Shown in pieces: positions 9,901 to 18,438 of a stretch of 64,000 bases of DNA. The stretch's first letter is position 1; the number at the start of each line of letters is the position of its first letter. Position numbers and translations under genes: made by a program. The DNA is from JBBRBB01 sp963830175. GTDB taxonomy: Bacteria > Bacteroidota > Bacteroidia > Chitinophagales > Chitinophagaceae. Location of the stretch: positions 496,001-560,000 of the forward strand of contig CAWHKV010000002.1 in the NCBI GenBank assembly GCA_963830175.1, in the 5' to 3' direction. The notes beneath the pieces were generated by a model, which ran no database searches, had not been told where the DNA came from, and worked only from the letters and a program-made list of their open reading frames with translations.

Positions 9901-10353
9901 TGAAACATAGCTCAATGGTTTATTATTTTCATCCGTAATCATTCCTGTTATTTTATCAGGCAGAGTGCTGGGAACAGAATAATTTATTTCTTTAATTTTT
10001 TCTTTAAGAACTATCGTTTTATCAACTATAGAATAAGAGATAGGAAGATTTTTAAAACAAATATTAAGCACTTCAGATATTGAGACGCCTTGTACATGCA
10101 GGTCAATTTTTTCTGCTTTATTGATTAAAGCATCTTTATAAAAAAATCGATACCCTGTTTGGGCATTAATTTCTTTAAAAATTTTGGAAAGGGAAACTTG
10201 CTTTTCCGAAAAATTGATGGTTTGTGCAGTGCTTCGGGCCCCTACATGCAGGCTGGCTGCAAAAATCAAGATTGTAAAACACTTCATAATTCGCATTGAT
10301 TTTATAAAAAGCGCATTATTTGCTTGTAAAAGACAAAATGGTTTTAATTTCAT
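6958..10353 (-). CDS. SusC/RagA TonB-linked outer membrane protein with STN signalling domain
   Basis: A 1131-residue TonB-dependent channel. In order: signal region, secretin/TonB short N-terminal (STN) domain at about 45-120 (INFSEKQVSLSKIFKEI...GYRFFYKD), carboxypeptidase-like regulatory domain at about 133-205, TonB box region VVVVGYGTQIKKN, plug with SIRIRGTSSV and LKDASAAAIYGSRGANGV, then the barrel ending in YMFGLSYDF. The STN domain is the known contact for FecR-type anti-sigma factors, and a FecR and an ECF sigma lie just upstream, so the channel probably also senses its substrate. Internal ATGs at residues 20 and 23 are alternative starts that better fit a signal peptide. Confidence 0.94.
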   Translation of the reverse strand: MKLKPFCLLQANNALFIKSMRIMKCFTILIFAASLHVGARSTAQTINFSEKQVSLSKIFKEINAQTGYRFFYKDALINKAEKIDLHVQGVSISEVLNICFKNLPISYSIVDKTIVLKEKIKEINYSVPSTLPDKITGMITDENNKPLSYVSVTVKGTAIGTTTGIDGKFSLDVPNGNKVLIISMLGYKTLEVPLNGRQEINISLSQSTSQLEQVVVVGYGTQIKKNLSSSISTIDVEKLNTISAPSFEGALQGQAAGVQVSQSSALGGSAVSIRIRGTSSVVGSSEPLYVIDGIPVESGSISNSNNPGAGVNNYALQTAANTNVLASINPSDIESIEILKDASAAAIYGSRGANGVVLVTTKKGKPGKTKIHASGAFATSEATHKPTFLNGPQYIMLAQEAWVNSGKDINDFWTKSKVLVDGLTQEEAMKTNTNWVNETLQTGLMEDYNISLSGGNEKTSLYTSAFLKNQSTIIRGNDYKNFGTRLNMEHRLNNILKVGAKMMVSHVDNQQVPTSWAGGVGNVAWMLPIWPVRKEDGSYFYLNENHPVAGVDLNTTSLKSNQFFGTWNINARIINGLNFRSEYGLNLLTNDDFYHKDSSINYTGKTTSATVIGNTTSWNWNNSLNYQKRLNNHNFDVLIATEAQKFKQKSNTVLGDTYFNSELQYPQDAANKSASYFETAYSFLSYIGRINYDFKGKYLLSMSLRADGSSRFAKNNKWGYFPSASVGYIPSEEKYFATLKNIFNFFKIRASYGVVGNAGIGNYTYASTYKTLIYNGNTGITLTNLGDDNLGWEKTNQLDLGLNFEAFEGRITGELDYYNKLTTNLLLDYPVTQLSGVGSITKNVGQLTNKGYDIYLKSVNIKSKKFSWETSINFNHNENKVVKLQDGIIGGLTVSGFLFSSSLEVGLPVGLQEMVEWKGVDKETGEDTYLEIRTGKILGYNEIISGYGNFNNFFNANKKYMGNPWPKFTGGFNNNLTWKNWNLNILFTYAAGMDFSLGDMKRYLAPFGNIKYNAPVFLLDRWQNPGDDATVSQLTTQNINWTPTTEHLNRTDYLRLKDVTLGYSFKSKNNSFLNGFSCYARVSNLLTFTKAPDYYWDPEFTGVNYSNTTALSVDRSAPQSKTYMFGLSYDF

Positions 10354-10472
10354 ATTTCGTATATGTTTGAGTTAGGCTATTAGCACACTTTTCACGATTT
10401 GTTTAAAAGCTTTATTCAGACTATTTGCCGGGGAGTGTACCACCACAACCCGGTTTTTTTAGGAATATTATT

Positions 10473-11615
10473 TTATTTTAAAACAAATAACTTTTTACCC
10501 TCGATCCTGAATTTTAATCCTGCTTCTTCCAAAATTTTAAGCACTTCAGAAATGTTTTGATCGGTACTAACCATTCCCGAAAAGGTTTCTTTACTTGGGT
10601 TTCCTTCAAAAACTACATCTACATCGTACCACCTGCTTATCTGTCGCATAATAATGCCGGCATCATTGCTTTCAAAATGGAACAAACCATTCTTCCACGC
10701 GATAGCCTGCTGTACATCAATGTTTTTGAGCACGGTTAAATCGCCATTTTTATTTATTTCTGCTTGTTGTCCCGGCGCTAATAAGACATTATGATTATTA
10801 CTTGCTATTCTTACAGATCCTTTTAATAACGTGGTTTTAATAGCGTTTTCATCATTGTAAGCATTAATATTAAATTGGGTACCCAACACTTTTACCTCTA
10901 CATTATTTACCTCAACCTTAAAGGGTGATGAAGGGTTGTGTGCTATTTCAAAATAGCCTTCACCTTCAAGTTGTACTGTTCTTTCATTGCTATTAAATGC
11001 TGTAGGGTATCGGAGTGAAGATGCGGCATGTAACCAAACCTTACTTCCGTCCTGTAAAATAACCTGATAATTTCCGCCACGCGGAGTGGTTATAGTATTG
11101 TAAGTAATTTCACTGGAGTTTGTATTTCGTAAATCATAAACAAGCGTGCCGTTATCTAATTTAGTTATTGTAGTGCTTCCATCTTTTGCAAATTTTCCGG
11201 ATGCAACAGTATCTAAAATGATTGTTGAACCATTGCCAAGAGTTAGATAGGCTTTGTTTGTACCAGGTACAATAATGTTTTGAATTGAATTTTCTTTACC
11301 TGTCGACGAAATGCTGGATTCTGAAACTTTATTATCATATATATAAAAAGAAATTGTACTTATTATTAAAAGTGCCGCTGCTGCTACTGCCCATTTTTTC
11401 CATAGGGTAACAACAGGTACATTTTCTGTTTTTTGCATAATGTAAGAATGCATTAATGTTTCAATATTTTCTTTATTCCCGAGCAAATCACTATTCCAAT
11501 CTTCAGCCTTTTGATTAAAGGAATTGAAAACACGGTTTAATAATTCAATTTCTTCAATTGTAGCTTTACCGGAAATAATTTTATCGGACAATAGCGTTAT
11601 TTCTTCTTTTGTCAT
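10473..11615 (-). CDS. FecR-family anti-sigma factor
   Basis: A 380-residue inner membrane regulator. A cytoplasmic N-terminus of about 74 residues should bind the sigma factor, followed by one membrane segment at about 75-93 (WAVAAAALLIISTISFYIY). The periplasmic FecR domain (about 170-275) contains TPRGGNYQVILQDGSKVWL and ERTVQLEGEGYFEIAH. The C-terminal DUF4974 region includes FHFESNDAGIIMRQISRWYDV. It lies between the sigma factor and the STN-containing SusC, the standard order for cell-surface signalling in Bacteroidota. Confidence 0.93.
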   Translation of the reverse strand: MTKEEITLLSDKIISGKATIEEIELLNRVFNSFNQKAEDWNSDLLGNKENIETLMHSYIMQKTENVPVVTLWKKWAVAAAALLIISTISFYIYDNKVSESSISSTGKENSIQNIIVPGTNKAYLTLGNGSTIILDTVASGKFAKDGSTTITKLDNGTLVYDLRNTNSSEITYNTITTPRGGNYQVILQDGSKVWLHAASSLRYPTAFNSNERTVQLEGEGYFEIAHNPSSPFKVEVNNVEVKVLGTQFNINAYNDENAIKTTLLKGSVRIASNNHNVLLAPGQQAEINKNGDLTVLKNIDVQQAIAWKNGLFHFESNDAGIIMRQISRWYDVDVVFEGNPSKETFSGMVSTDQNISEVLKILEEAGLKFRIEGKKLFVLK

Positions 11616-11681
11616 CTTAAATGTTGCTAATTAATTATTAAGGCAATTCGAAAACACCTTACCCCTAAGCCGGAGATATAT

Positions 11682-12263
11682 TTATTTAAATGCATCCAGA
11701 ATAACAAGTAAAATCAAAGAATTTAAGGAGCTTCTGATTTTACGAATCGCAATGGTTATTTGGTTTTCTACCGTTTTAACGGATATGCCTAACCTTTCTG
11801 CAATCTCCCGGTTGTTTAGATTGTGCGTTCTGCTTAATATGAAAATATTCCTGCACTTTTCGGGTAAGTTGGCAATGGCATGCTGAATAATAGCATTCAG
11901 TTCTTTGATTTCTATTAATTCTTCTGAAGTGGGTGGCAATTTAGTAGGAGAAAACTTATTCAGATCTTCAAAGAAACTTCCTCTTATTTTATTGGCACGA
12001 ATGAAATTAGCCACCTTAAACTTTACTGCGGATTTTAAGTAAGGTTTTAGTGATTCAATTTGTATGGTTTGCCGGTGTTCCCATAGCCAAATGAAGATGC
12101 TTTGAACAATATCTTTACAGGCATCCGCATCTTGTAAAATGTAAAAAGCAGTTTTATATAATGTTTCCCAATGCCTTTTGTATAAAATTTCAAATGCAAT
12201 TCTGTTTCCCTGGGATAATAACAAGAGAAGCTTAACATCATCACATTGAAGGTAATCATTCAA
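11682..12263 (-). CDS. ECF RNA polymerase sigma factor (Bacteroidota FecI-like)
   Basis: A 193-residue sigma-70 family protein. Region 2 spans about 25-90 (ILYKRHWETLYKTAFYIL, DIVQSIFIWLWEHR). Region 4 spans about 130-185 (LPEKCRNIFILSRTHNLNN, IAERLGISVKTVENQI). It probably directs transcription of the downstream SusC/SusD genes when the paired FecR protein 66 bases downstream is triggered. The upstream promoter is not obvious. Confidence 0.94.
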   Translation of the reverse strand: MNDYLQCDDVKLLLLLSQGNRIAFEILYKRHWETLYKTAFYILQDADACKDIVQSIFIWLWEHRQTIQIESLKPYLKSAVKFKVANFIRANKIRGSFFEDLNKFSPTKLPPTSEELIEIKELNAIIQHAIANLPEKCRNIFILSRTHNLNNREIAERLGISVKTVENQITIAIRKIRSSLNSLILLVILDAFK

Positions 12264-12397
12264 AATATCGTAAACTTTTCATTATCTGTTTACAAGGTAA
12301 TGTTCAATGCTAATATAAAAAATTAATAAAATTATACAGGTGTATAGGGGATAGATTTTGCCAATTAAGAAAAGGATTCAATATCCATATTTAAAAT

Positions 12398-12838
12398 CTA
12401 TTGTAACCTATCAATCATCGCTTTCATTTCTGCTATTTCTTTTTCCTGCGCTTTTATAATATCCTCAGCAAGTTTTTTTACTTCGGGGTCTGTAATATTA
12501 GCACTCCGGCTTGTAAGAATGGCTGATGAATGGTGAGGTATCATAGCTTTCATGTATTGTACATCGCCAACAGGCGTTTGACTGCGCAGGGCAGCGAGCA
12601 CCAGCCCAAAAACCACAATGCTTGATATAATTATGGTATTATTAGTTTTTTTATCAGGATACATTTTGCCCATCATTAACATCATTACCACCGCCATGGG
12701 AGCAACCATTAGCAATGCCATGTAAATTCTTGTAAGACTGGTATAATAATGCGTGATCTCAGTAATATTCAGGAACATTACTATGTACATAATAATGAAT
12801 GAAATACTCATCATTAATCCAAATTTTTTGTAGGTCAT
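12398..12838 (-). CDS. DUF305 membrane protein
   Basis: A 146-residue protein with three predicted membrane segments (about 8-24, 39-57 and 67-84). A C-terminal DUF305 segment follows: YMKAMIPHHSSAILTSRSA, then DPEVKKLAEDIIKAQEKEI. The MIPHHSSA histidines and nearby Met residues are the family signature. DUF305 proteins often accompany copper or silver resistance genes, and a copper operon lies about 14 kb away, but the two are not adjacent. Its start overlaps the stop of the upstream 96-residue gene by four bases (ATGA), so the two are translationally coupled. Confidence 0.85.
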   Translation of the reverse strand: MTYKKFGLMMSISFIIMYIVMFLNITEITHYYTSLTRIYMALLMVAPMAVVMMLMMGKMYPDKKTNNTIIISSIVVFGLVLAALRSQTPVGDVQYMKAMIPHHSSAILTSRSANITDPEVKKLAEDIIKAQEKEIAEMKAMIDRLQ

Positions 12839-13125
12839 TTTTCTATTTTATTTTTAAATGTGTTGGGGCTTCTCAATTTTTCTATAAATGATTTTTTTAT
12901 ATCTTCAAAAATGTTATTATGGTCATTATCATCTTTGGTTAAGCTGGATAATTTTTCATCGAGTTCTTTATCAAAAATTTGTCGGTGGGTTTCATAGGCA
13001 TCCTTAAGGGTATCTTCATTTATTTTTTCGTTTTCATACCTTACACTTAGCTCCTCAAGATGAATATTTAATTTATTCTCTGCAAAACTTTTAAATTCTT
13101 CCTGTGCTTTATTAGTGTCTGACAT
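12835..13125 (-). CDS. Small charged protein of unknown function, coupled to DUF305 gene
   Basis: A 96-residue soluble protein, very rich in Lys, Glu and Asp, with no signal peptide, membrane segment or Cys. Predicted to be mostly helical (ELSVRYENEKINEDTLKDAY, KELDEKLSSLTKDD). No family was recognised. The four-base overlap with the DUF305 gene makes it a real translated gene in a two-gene unit; the function is not known. Confidence 0.7.
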   Translation of the reverse strand: MSDTNKAQEEFKSFAENKLNIHLEELSVRYENEKINEDTLKDAYETHRQIFDKELDEKLSSLTKDDNDHNNIFEDIKKSFIEKLRSPNTFKNKIEK

Positions 13126-13435
13126 AACTGATATTTTATTATTATAATAAATGTTTTACAATAATTATACCTCTGCACTTTTAATGTTTTCTAAATGCTG
13201 TTATGTAGAATTTAATCTCATTGAAACCTTGCAGTTCAGAATTATAAAATAAATTTTTACAGGCTATTGCAGTGAGAAATTATTTACACACTTAAACTGG
13301 TGATGTTTTATAGGAAAGCTGTTTAAAAAGTATAGTTATAAGTTACATTAAGAGAACTTCTGAGATCTCAATAATTTTAATTTTAATCCCACTTGTTTAT
13401 TAGGTGTATATAAACTCAATAATTTTATTTCTATT
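13126..13435. other. Gene-free stretch between two divergent transcription units
   Basis: 310 AT-rich bases between the start of the minus-strand 96-residue gene and the plus-strand mutarotase-like gene. It must hold both promoters. No perfect TAnnTTTG element, terminator hairpin or conserved RNA was recognised. TAATTTTA near 13417 is a weak candidate -7 element for the plus strand. Confidence 0.5.
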
Positions 13436-14356
13436 ATGATCCAAACAAAACAGGTCAACAACCTAACCGTGTACACCATAGAAAATGCACACTTGAGCAT
13501 TGTTGTTGTACCTGCACTGGGTGGAAAAATAACTAGTGTTTTTAACAAGAGGTTGAATAATGAATTTCTTTGGAATAATTCATCCCTCGTCTTGCAGGCG
13601 CATAACGCCGGTGCAGACTATGATTTAAATTTTTTTGGTGGTATTGATGAATTGTTGCCTAACGATGTGCCTGAAATTATAGATGGCATTTCGTATCCCG
13701 ACCACGGTGAACTTTGGACAACAAACTTAGAATGTGAGATCACAGGTGAAGTTAGTTTACATGTGTTTGGAACCCTGATGAAGAGCGGACTGTATTACAG
13801 CAAGCACATTCAATTGCAGGAAAATAGTCCCGAAATATTAATTGAGTATAAGATTATAAACAGCACCCCACACACCCGGCATTTTCTTTGGAAACTGCAT
13901 GCTGCCGTTGCTATAAAGGAAGGCAGTTGCCTTATTACAAACGCTAAACATGCACAGGTTGTAGATCCTGAATATTCTCGATTTGCTGACACCTCTACTT
14001 TTAGTTGGCCGCAAATTCAGGGTGTGGATGCAGGCCGCGTTCCTGAAAACAACAGCACTATGGACTTCTTTTATTTGTTCAATGCATTAACTGGCGAAAT
14101 GCACCTGCAGAATGATTCAGGTGATTTATTATTTGGGTATAATTATGATAAATCTGTATTTCCGTATCAATGGTATTTTGCTTCATATGGTGGATTTCTA
14201 AATCATTATACAGCCATACTGGAGCCTTGTTCCAATATGCCCATGTTAGTGAATGAGGCCATAGAAAAAAATCAATCAGCTGTATTAAAAGCAGGAGAAG
14301 AATTAACGACCACCGTTAAAATTTTTGCAGGTGAAAAAAAGAAATATTTTCAATAA
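13436..14356 (+). CDS. Aldose 1-epimerase-like (galactose mutarotase fold) protein
   Basis: A 306-residue protein without signal peptide. It shows the fold's opening pattern LSIVVVPALGGKITSVFNK, the substrate-loop motif YPDHGELW, and the late LEPCSNMP segment. It likely interconverts sugar anomers or binds a sugar acid or lactone. It opens a three-gene plus-strand unit: its TAA is immediately followed by the ATG of the SDR gene, indicating translational coupling. Context suggests a role in catabolism of the sugar released by the opposing GH97 locus; the exact sugar is not shown. Confidence 0.75.
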   Translation: MIQTKQVNNLTVYTIENAHLSIVVVPALGGKITSVFNKRLNNEFLWNNSSLVLQAHNAGADYDLNFFGGIDELLPNDVPEIIDGISYPDHGELWTTNLECEITGEVSLHVFGTLMKSGLYYSKHIQLQENSPEILIEYKIINSTPHTRHFLWKLHAAVAIKEGSCLITNAKHAQVVDPEYSRFADTSTFSWPQIQGVDAGRVPENNSTMDFFYLFNALTGEMHLQNDSGDLLFGYNYDKSVFPYQWYFASYGGFLNHYTAILEPCSNMPMLVNEAIEKNQSAVLKAGEELTTTVKIFAGEKKKYFQ

Positions 14357-15109
14357 ATGAATAGATCAAAAGCTTTTATAACAGGTGCCGGAAGCGGTAT
14401 TGGTAAAGCCACCGCTATTCGCTTCGCACGCGAAGGTTATGATGTTTGTTCAAATGATATTAATAAGGAGAGTTTAACTCGCCTTAAGCAGGAAATGGCA
14501 GAGGGCGATCATTTATATATTCCCGGTGATTTTTCTGATAGTAAAAACATAGCGCATATTTCATCAACCATTAAAAACTCCTGGAACCATTTGGATGTAT
14601 TGGTGAATTGTGCTGGCATTTCTGACAGAACAGATTTAATGAGCATGGATCTTGCCAGGTGGCGCAAAGTTTTTGATATAATGATCGACGGTTGTTTACT
14701 TACTACAAAGCTTGCGGTAAGTTTTATGCCTGATAACGGTCGCATAATACATGTATCATCTATACATGCAAACCGCGCGGAACAGGGTGCTGGCAGCTAT
14801 TCTATGGCCAAAGCTGCCATTAACCAATTTTGCCGGTCGATGGCTGTGGAGCTTGCCTCAAAAAATATTTTGGTGAATGCGATTGCGCCTGGGTTCGTAG
14901 ATACTGCCATGTCTATGGTAGATGGTGTAAGTGAACTGGAAGGGGAGTGGTTTAGAAAAAATTATATCGATGGTCACCACCTGCCTTTACAGCGTGCTGC
15001 AAAAGCTGATGAAATTGCTGGTGTAGCATATTTTTTTGCCGGCAAAGATGCCTCTTATATAACCGGACAGGTTATTACAGTTGATGGCGGATTGACCATA
15101 ACTTTTTAA
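14357..15109 (+). CDS. SDR-family oxidoreductase
   Basis: A 250-residue classical short-chain dehydrogenase: NAD(P)-binding TGAGSGIG at 9-16, NCAG at 84-87, catalytic Ser134/135, Tyr148 and Lys152 (YSMAK), and a C-terminal YITGQVITVDGG. Asp34 after the second strand (CSND) favours NAD. Located between the mutarotase-like gene (0-base gap) and the dehydratase gene (9-base gap). A sugar or sugar-acid dehydrogenase is the natural reading; substrate unknown. Confidence 0.87.
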   Translation: MNRSKAFITGAGSGIGKATAIRFAREGYDVCSNDINKESLTRLKQEMAEGDHLYIPGDFSDSKNIAHISSTIKNSWNHLDVLVNCAGISDRTDLMSMDLARWRKVFDIMIDGCLLTTKLAVSFMPDNGRIIHVSSIHANRAEQGAGSYSMAKAAINQFCRSMAVELASKNILVNAIAPGFVDTAMSMVDGVSELEGEWFRKNYIDGHHLPLQRAAKADEIAGVAYFFAGKDASYITGQVITVDGGLTITF

Positions 15110-15118
15110 TCAATTTAA

Positions 15119-16291
15119 ATGAAGATAGAATCGGTTGAATTCTTTTATGCGAGCATGCCCGAAGTATTGAACATAGGCGACGGGAGCCAGGATGCTTTGC
15201 TGGTGCGCATTAGGGCTGGTGGTTATGAGGGCTGGGGCGAATGCGAAGCATCACCCTTAACCAGTATTGCCAGTTATGTTTGCCCGATGTCTCACAGTGC
15301 ATGCAAGCCGCTTAAATTTTCATTAGAAAATCAAGTGGTTGAAAATGTAAAAGACATTTACCGTATTTCAAAAATGGTTCATGAAAATTCACTGGACCTG
15401 TTGCAGGCAGATCATACTTTATCAGGCATTGATATTGCTTTGTGGGACCTTCTCGGCAAAAAGCTCGAACAACCTGTATATACTTTGTTGGGTTATAAAA
15501 AAGCATTTCCCAAATTGCCATATGCATCGCAACTTTTCGGGGATAGCGCAGCGCAGACATATGAAAAAGCAAAAACAACTGCAGCAGCTGGTTTTCGGGC
15601 CGTTAAATTTGGATGGGGACCTTACGGGTTGTCAGCGGATAACGACACAGAACATGTTATGGCAGCAAGGGAAGGGATGGGTGCTGATGCATACTTAATG
15701 ATAGATGCAGGCACGGTGTGGGGTGAGGATGCAGAACAGGCAGGGCAGCGTTTAAAATCGTTGCAGAAGGTAAATGCATACTGGCTAGAAGAACCTTTTT
15801 ATAACAGTGCCCTGGATGCTTATAAAACACTTTCTCAACAAAAACCGATCATTCCGCTTGCTGGTGGGGAAGGATGCAATAATTATTACCAGGCACATGC
15901 CATGATAAAATATGCCGGTCTTTCATTTATTCAAATAGATGCAGGAAGAATAGGAGGAATTAGCATAGCGAAACGCGTAGCAGACCTCGCTGTTAAAAAT
16001 AATACTACCTATGTTAATCATACATTCACATCGCACCTTGCATTAAGCGCATCGCTTCAATCTTATGCGGGCCTGGAACAACATCACATTAGTGAATATC
16101 CTGTTGAATTAAAATCGCTGGCAGAAGAAATTGCGATAGAAAAAATTACACCTGATAACAATGGCTATATACATGTTCCGGCAAAACCCGGGTTAGGTAT
16201 AACCGTTAACACTCAAGCATTAGAACCATATATTGTTGATTTGGAAATAAAAGTAAAAGGTGAAGTATTGTATAAAACACCTGAACTCTGA
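15119..16291 (+). CDS. Enolase-superfamily sugar-acid dehydratase (mandelate racemase subgroup)
   Basis: A 390-residue protein with the superfamily layout. The catalytic dyad is Asp274 (IQIDAGRIGG) and His301 (NHTFTSH), with the same 27-residue spacing as Asp270/His297 of mandelate racemase. Metal ligands are likely Asp196 (IDAGTVW), Glu224 or Glu225 (WLEEPF) and Glu251 (AGGEG). The lysine motif reads AVKFGWG: the first Lys (Lys163) is present but the second Lys of KxK is Gly. His-Asp-dependent syn-dehydration of an aldonate to a 2-keto-3-deoxy acid is the likely reaction. Last gene of the unit; it ends one base from the convergent AraC gene. Confidence 0.85.
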   Translation: MKIESVEFFYASMPEVLNIGDGSQDALLVRIRAGGYEGWGECEASPLTSIASYVCPMSHSACKPLKFSLENQVVENVKDIYRISKMVHENSLDLLQADHTLSGIDIALWDLLGKKLEQPVYTLLGYKKAFPKLPYASQLFGDSAAQTYEKAKTTAAAGFRAVKFGWGPYGLSADNDTEHVMAAREGMGADAYLMIDAGTVWGEDAEQAGQRLKSLQKVNAYWLEEPFYNSALDAYKTLSQQKPIIPLAGGEGCNNYYQAHAMIKYAGLSFIQIDAGRIGGISIAKRVADLAVKNNTTYVNHTFTSHLALSASLQSYAGLEQHHISEYPVELKSLAEEIAIEKITPDNNGYIHVPAKPGLGITVNTQALEPYIVDLEIKVKGEVLYKTPEL

Positions 16292-16292
16292 T

Positions 16293-17207
16293 TCAGTATG
16301 CAGGTGAAACATCCGATGCAATCTTCTGAAATCTCTTCCTGTAATCCTTTGGCAGTACTCCTGTAATTTTTCTGAAATGCCTGTAAAAATTTGACAGGTT
16401 TTCAAATCCGCTGGAGTAACTTATTTGTGAAATACTTTCATTGTCGAGCATCAGCATTCTGCAGGCATGGCTTATGCGCAGTTCCGTAACGTATTCCGTA
16501 AAATTTTTTCTAGTGTGCTGCTTAAAATAGCGTGAGAAGGATGCACAACTCATATTAAGCATGGAAGCGATTTCCTGCATGTATATCTCATGCTTATAAT
16601 TCTTAATGATAAATTCAAACACCTTATGAATTTTTTTAGTTTCTTCCTGTTGTGCATCAGCATTAATTAACCGGATTCTGGTTGCATAACTGGTAGAAAG
16701 AAAAGGAACCAGTTCTTTACTTTCGGATAAACGAATTAATATGTCAAGTAACGAAACCAGTTTGTTTGCAGGATTTTGCGAAGACATTTCTTTCAGCTTT
16801 GCAATGGTGTATTTTTTTGATTGGCCCTGGATCTGCAAAGCGTAATTAGATTGAAACAACAGCTTTTGAACCAGCTTCATTTCAGGCAGCTCAAAAAAAT
16901 AATGCCCTAAAAAATCTTCTGTAAAATGAATGAAAATAGAGGTAGCCTGCAGGCGGGAATTCTTCCGGTAATATTCATCGCTGTTTCTGAAAAGATGTGG
17001 AATGTTACTGCCTATAAGCATAAGCTCTCCATCTTCAAATAATCCAACTTTATCACCAATGAATTTTGTGCCCTTACTTTTATCTATCAGCACCAGTTCA
17101 TATTCTTCATGAAAATGCCATGGCTTATCAAAATAATTACAATTAAGCTTATGGTATAAAAATGAAGTATTATTAATTAAAGGAAGCTTGTGTAATTGCG
17201 GTTTCAT
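16293..17207 (-). CDS. AraC-family transcriptional regulator
   Basis: A 304-residue protein. The N-terminal half is a cupin-like sensing domain (KPWHFHEEYELVLIDK...LIGSNIPHLFRN, about 25-90). The C-terminal 100 residues hold two helix-turn-helix motifs (MQEIASMLNMSCASFSRYFK and ISQISYSSGFENLSNFYRHF). It is the last gene of the minus-strand carbohydrate series, 15 bases after the symporter. It probably controls the flanking sugar genes in response to a sugar. Confidence 0.92.
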   Translation of the reverse strand: MKPQLHKLPLINNTSFLYHKLNCNYFDKPWHFHEEYELVLIDKSKGTKFIGDKVGLFEDGELMLIGSNIPHLFRNSDEYYRKNSRLQATSIFIHFTEDFLGHYFFELPEMKLVQKLLFQSNYALQIQGQSKKYTIAKLKEMSSQNPANKLVSLLDILIRLSESKELVPFLSTSYATRIRLINADAQQEETKKIHKVFEFIIKNYKHEIYMQEIASMLNMSCASFSRYFKQHTRKNFTEYVTELRISHACRMLMLDNESISQISYSSGFENLSNFYRHFRKITGVLPKDYRKRFQKIASDVSPAY

Positions 17208-17222
17208 ATTCTGCTGCTAATA

Positions 17223-18437
17223 TCACGAATTTTGGGTGGATGAACGCCTGTGGCAGAACATTCCGTAAATTACAATTGCCACAAAGCACAAGCACGGAAC
17301 AATGTACGAAGCCTGTACACCATGCGTGTCCGCCACGTAACCCTGAATGGGCGGGAATACCGCGCCACCAACAATGGCAATATTAATTAAGGCAGAACCC
17401 TTTTCAGTAAAACTACCGGTGCCAACAATTCCCAGACTAAACAAGCAGGGAAACATTATTGATATGAAAGCGCCAAGGCATAACAGGTAATAAGGATTGT
17501 ACTCTGAAGTAGTAAATGCAGCCAGCAGGTAAGAAATTATCATTCCAATTCCAAAGACCGTTACAAGCCTGCCAGGTGAGAAAAATTGCAAAAGATATAT
17601 ACCTAAAAATGAAATGAGCGTGGATGCTATATAATAATAAGTAAGGTATTGTGCAGACTCATCTGTAGAGAAACCGGAAACAGTTTGCAGGTAACTCATA
17701 AAAAAACCTGCAGTGCCCGCTTCTGCGCCAACATAAAAAAACATGATGATGGCACCCCAAAATAATTGCGGGTATTTTCTTGACCCCCTGATGATAGAAA
17801 CAAGGTTAAAACCCTTGTCAAGTCCGGGTTTTAGTGCCGGGAATTTTGAAAAGAAAATAGATAGTGCAAGTAACAATGTGCCTGCACCAAGAATAACATA
17901 GGGTACGTGAAAAGATGCAACACCATTAGCGCCATAAATTAATTTTGTTGCAAATATGGGCGTAAACGAATACCCGATGCGGCTGAATAACTGTACAATA
18001 TTTACCCTTACATGGGCACCTTCTTCGTTACCCAGTAATGCCGCTAAGGGATTAGCTGCCACATTTACCAGGGTAACACCAATTGAGATAACAAATATTG
18101 CTGAAAGCGCCATTAAAAAAGATGACATAAAAAAGGCAGGAATAAATAATGATGCTCCGACACTGCAAATGGTTAGAGCAGTTACGAGCCCCACCTTATA
18201 ACCATATTTGGAAATGTAAAACGCTATGGGTATGGGAAAGAAAAGGTACACCAGGTAAAAAGACTGCTGAATGAAAGATGCCTGCAGGTAAGATAATTTA
18301 AAAGCATCTTTTAATGATGGCAACAACACATCGTTCATGCAAATGATAGAACCTGTAAATAAAAAAACATAAGAGACAATCAAGAGAGATTTCCACTCAT
18401 GTTTCATTTTATTTTTTAATTGTTTGCTAACTGCCAT
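17223..18437 (-). CDS. FucP-like sugar:proton symporter (MFS)
   Basis: A 404-residue major facilitator with about 12 membrane segments. It resembles the L-fucose permease group: FLFTGSIICMNDVLLPSLK, NVAANPLAALLG and GAVFPPIQGYVAD. The chosen start is ATG 18437, one base after the stop of the upstream SDR gene; the longer open frame would overlap that gene by over 70 bases. It imports a monosaccharide across the inner membrane, presumably the product of GH97. Substrate not determined from sequence. Confidence 0.87.
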   Translation of the reverse strand: MAVSKQLKNKMKHEWKSLLIVSYVFLFTGSIICMNDVLLPSLKDAFKLSYLQASFIQQSFYLVYLFFPIPIAFYISKYGYKVGLVTALTICSVGASLFIPAFFMSSFLMALSAIFVISIGVTLVNVAANPLAALLGNEEGAHVRVNIVQLFSRIGYSFTPIFATKLIYGANGVASFHVPYVILGAGTLLLALSIFFSKFPALKPGLDKGFNLVSIIRGSRKYPQLFWGAIIMFFYVGAEAGTAGFFMSYLQTVSGFSTDESAQYLTYYYIASTLISFLGIYLLQFFSPGRLVTVFGIGMIISYLLAAFTTSEYNPYYLLCLGAFISIMFPCLFSLGIVGTGSFTEKGSALINIAIVGGAVFPPIQGYVADTHGVQASYIVPCLCFVAIVIYGMFCHRRSSTQNS

Positions 18438-18438
18438 A

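Noticed and set aside
10428..10460. CCGGG/CCCGG hairpin followed by seven T on the plus strand
   Set aside because: It has a 16-base loop and no plus-strand gene before it; both flanking genes run the other way. Could be a leader structure of SusC mRNA, but there is no further support.
15381..15698. Plus-strand open frame of 105 residues
   Set aside because: Inside the enolase-superfamily gene in another frame; composition is not protein-like.
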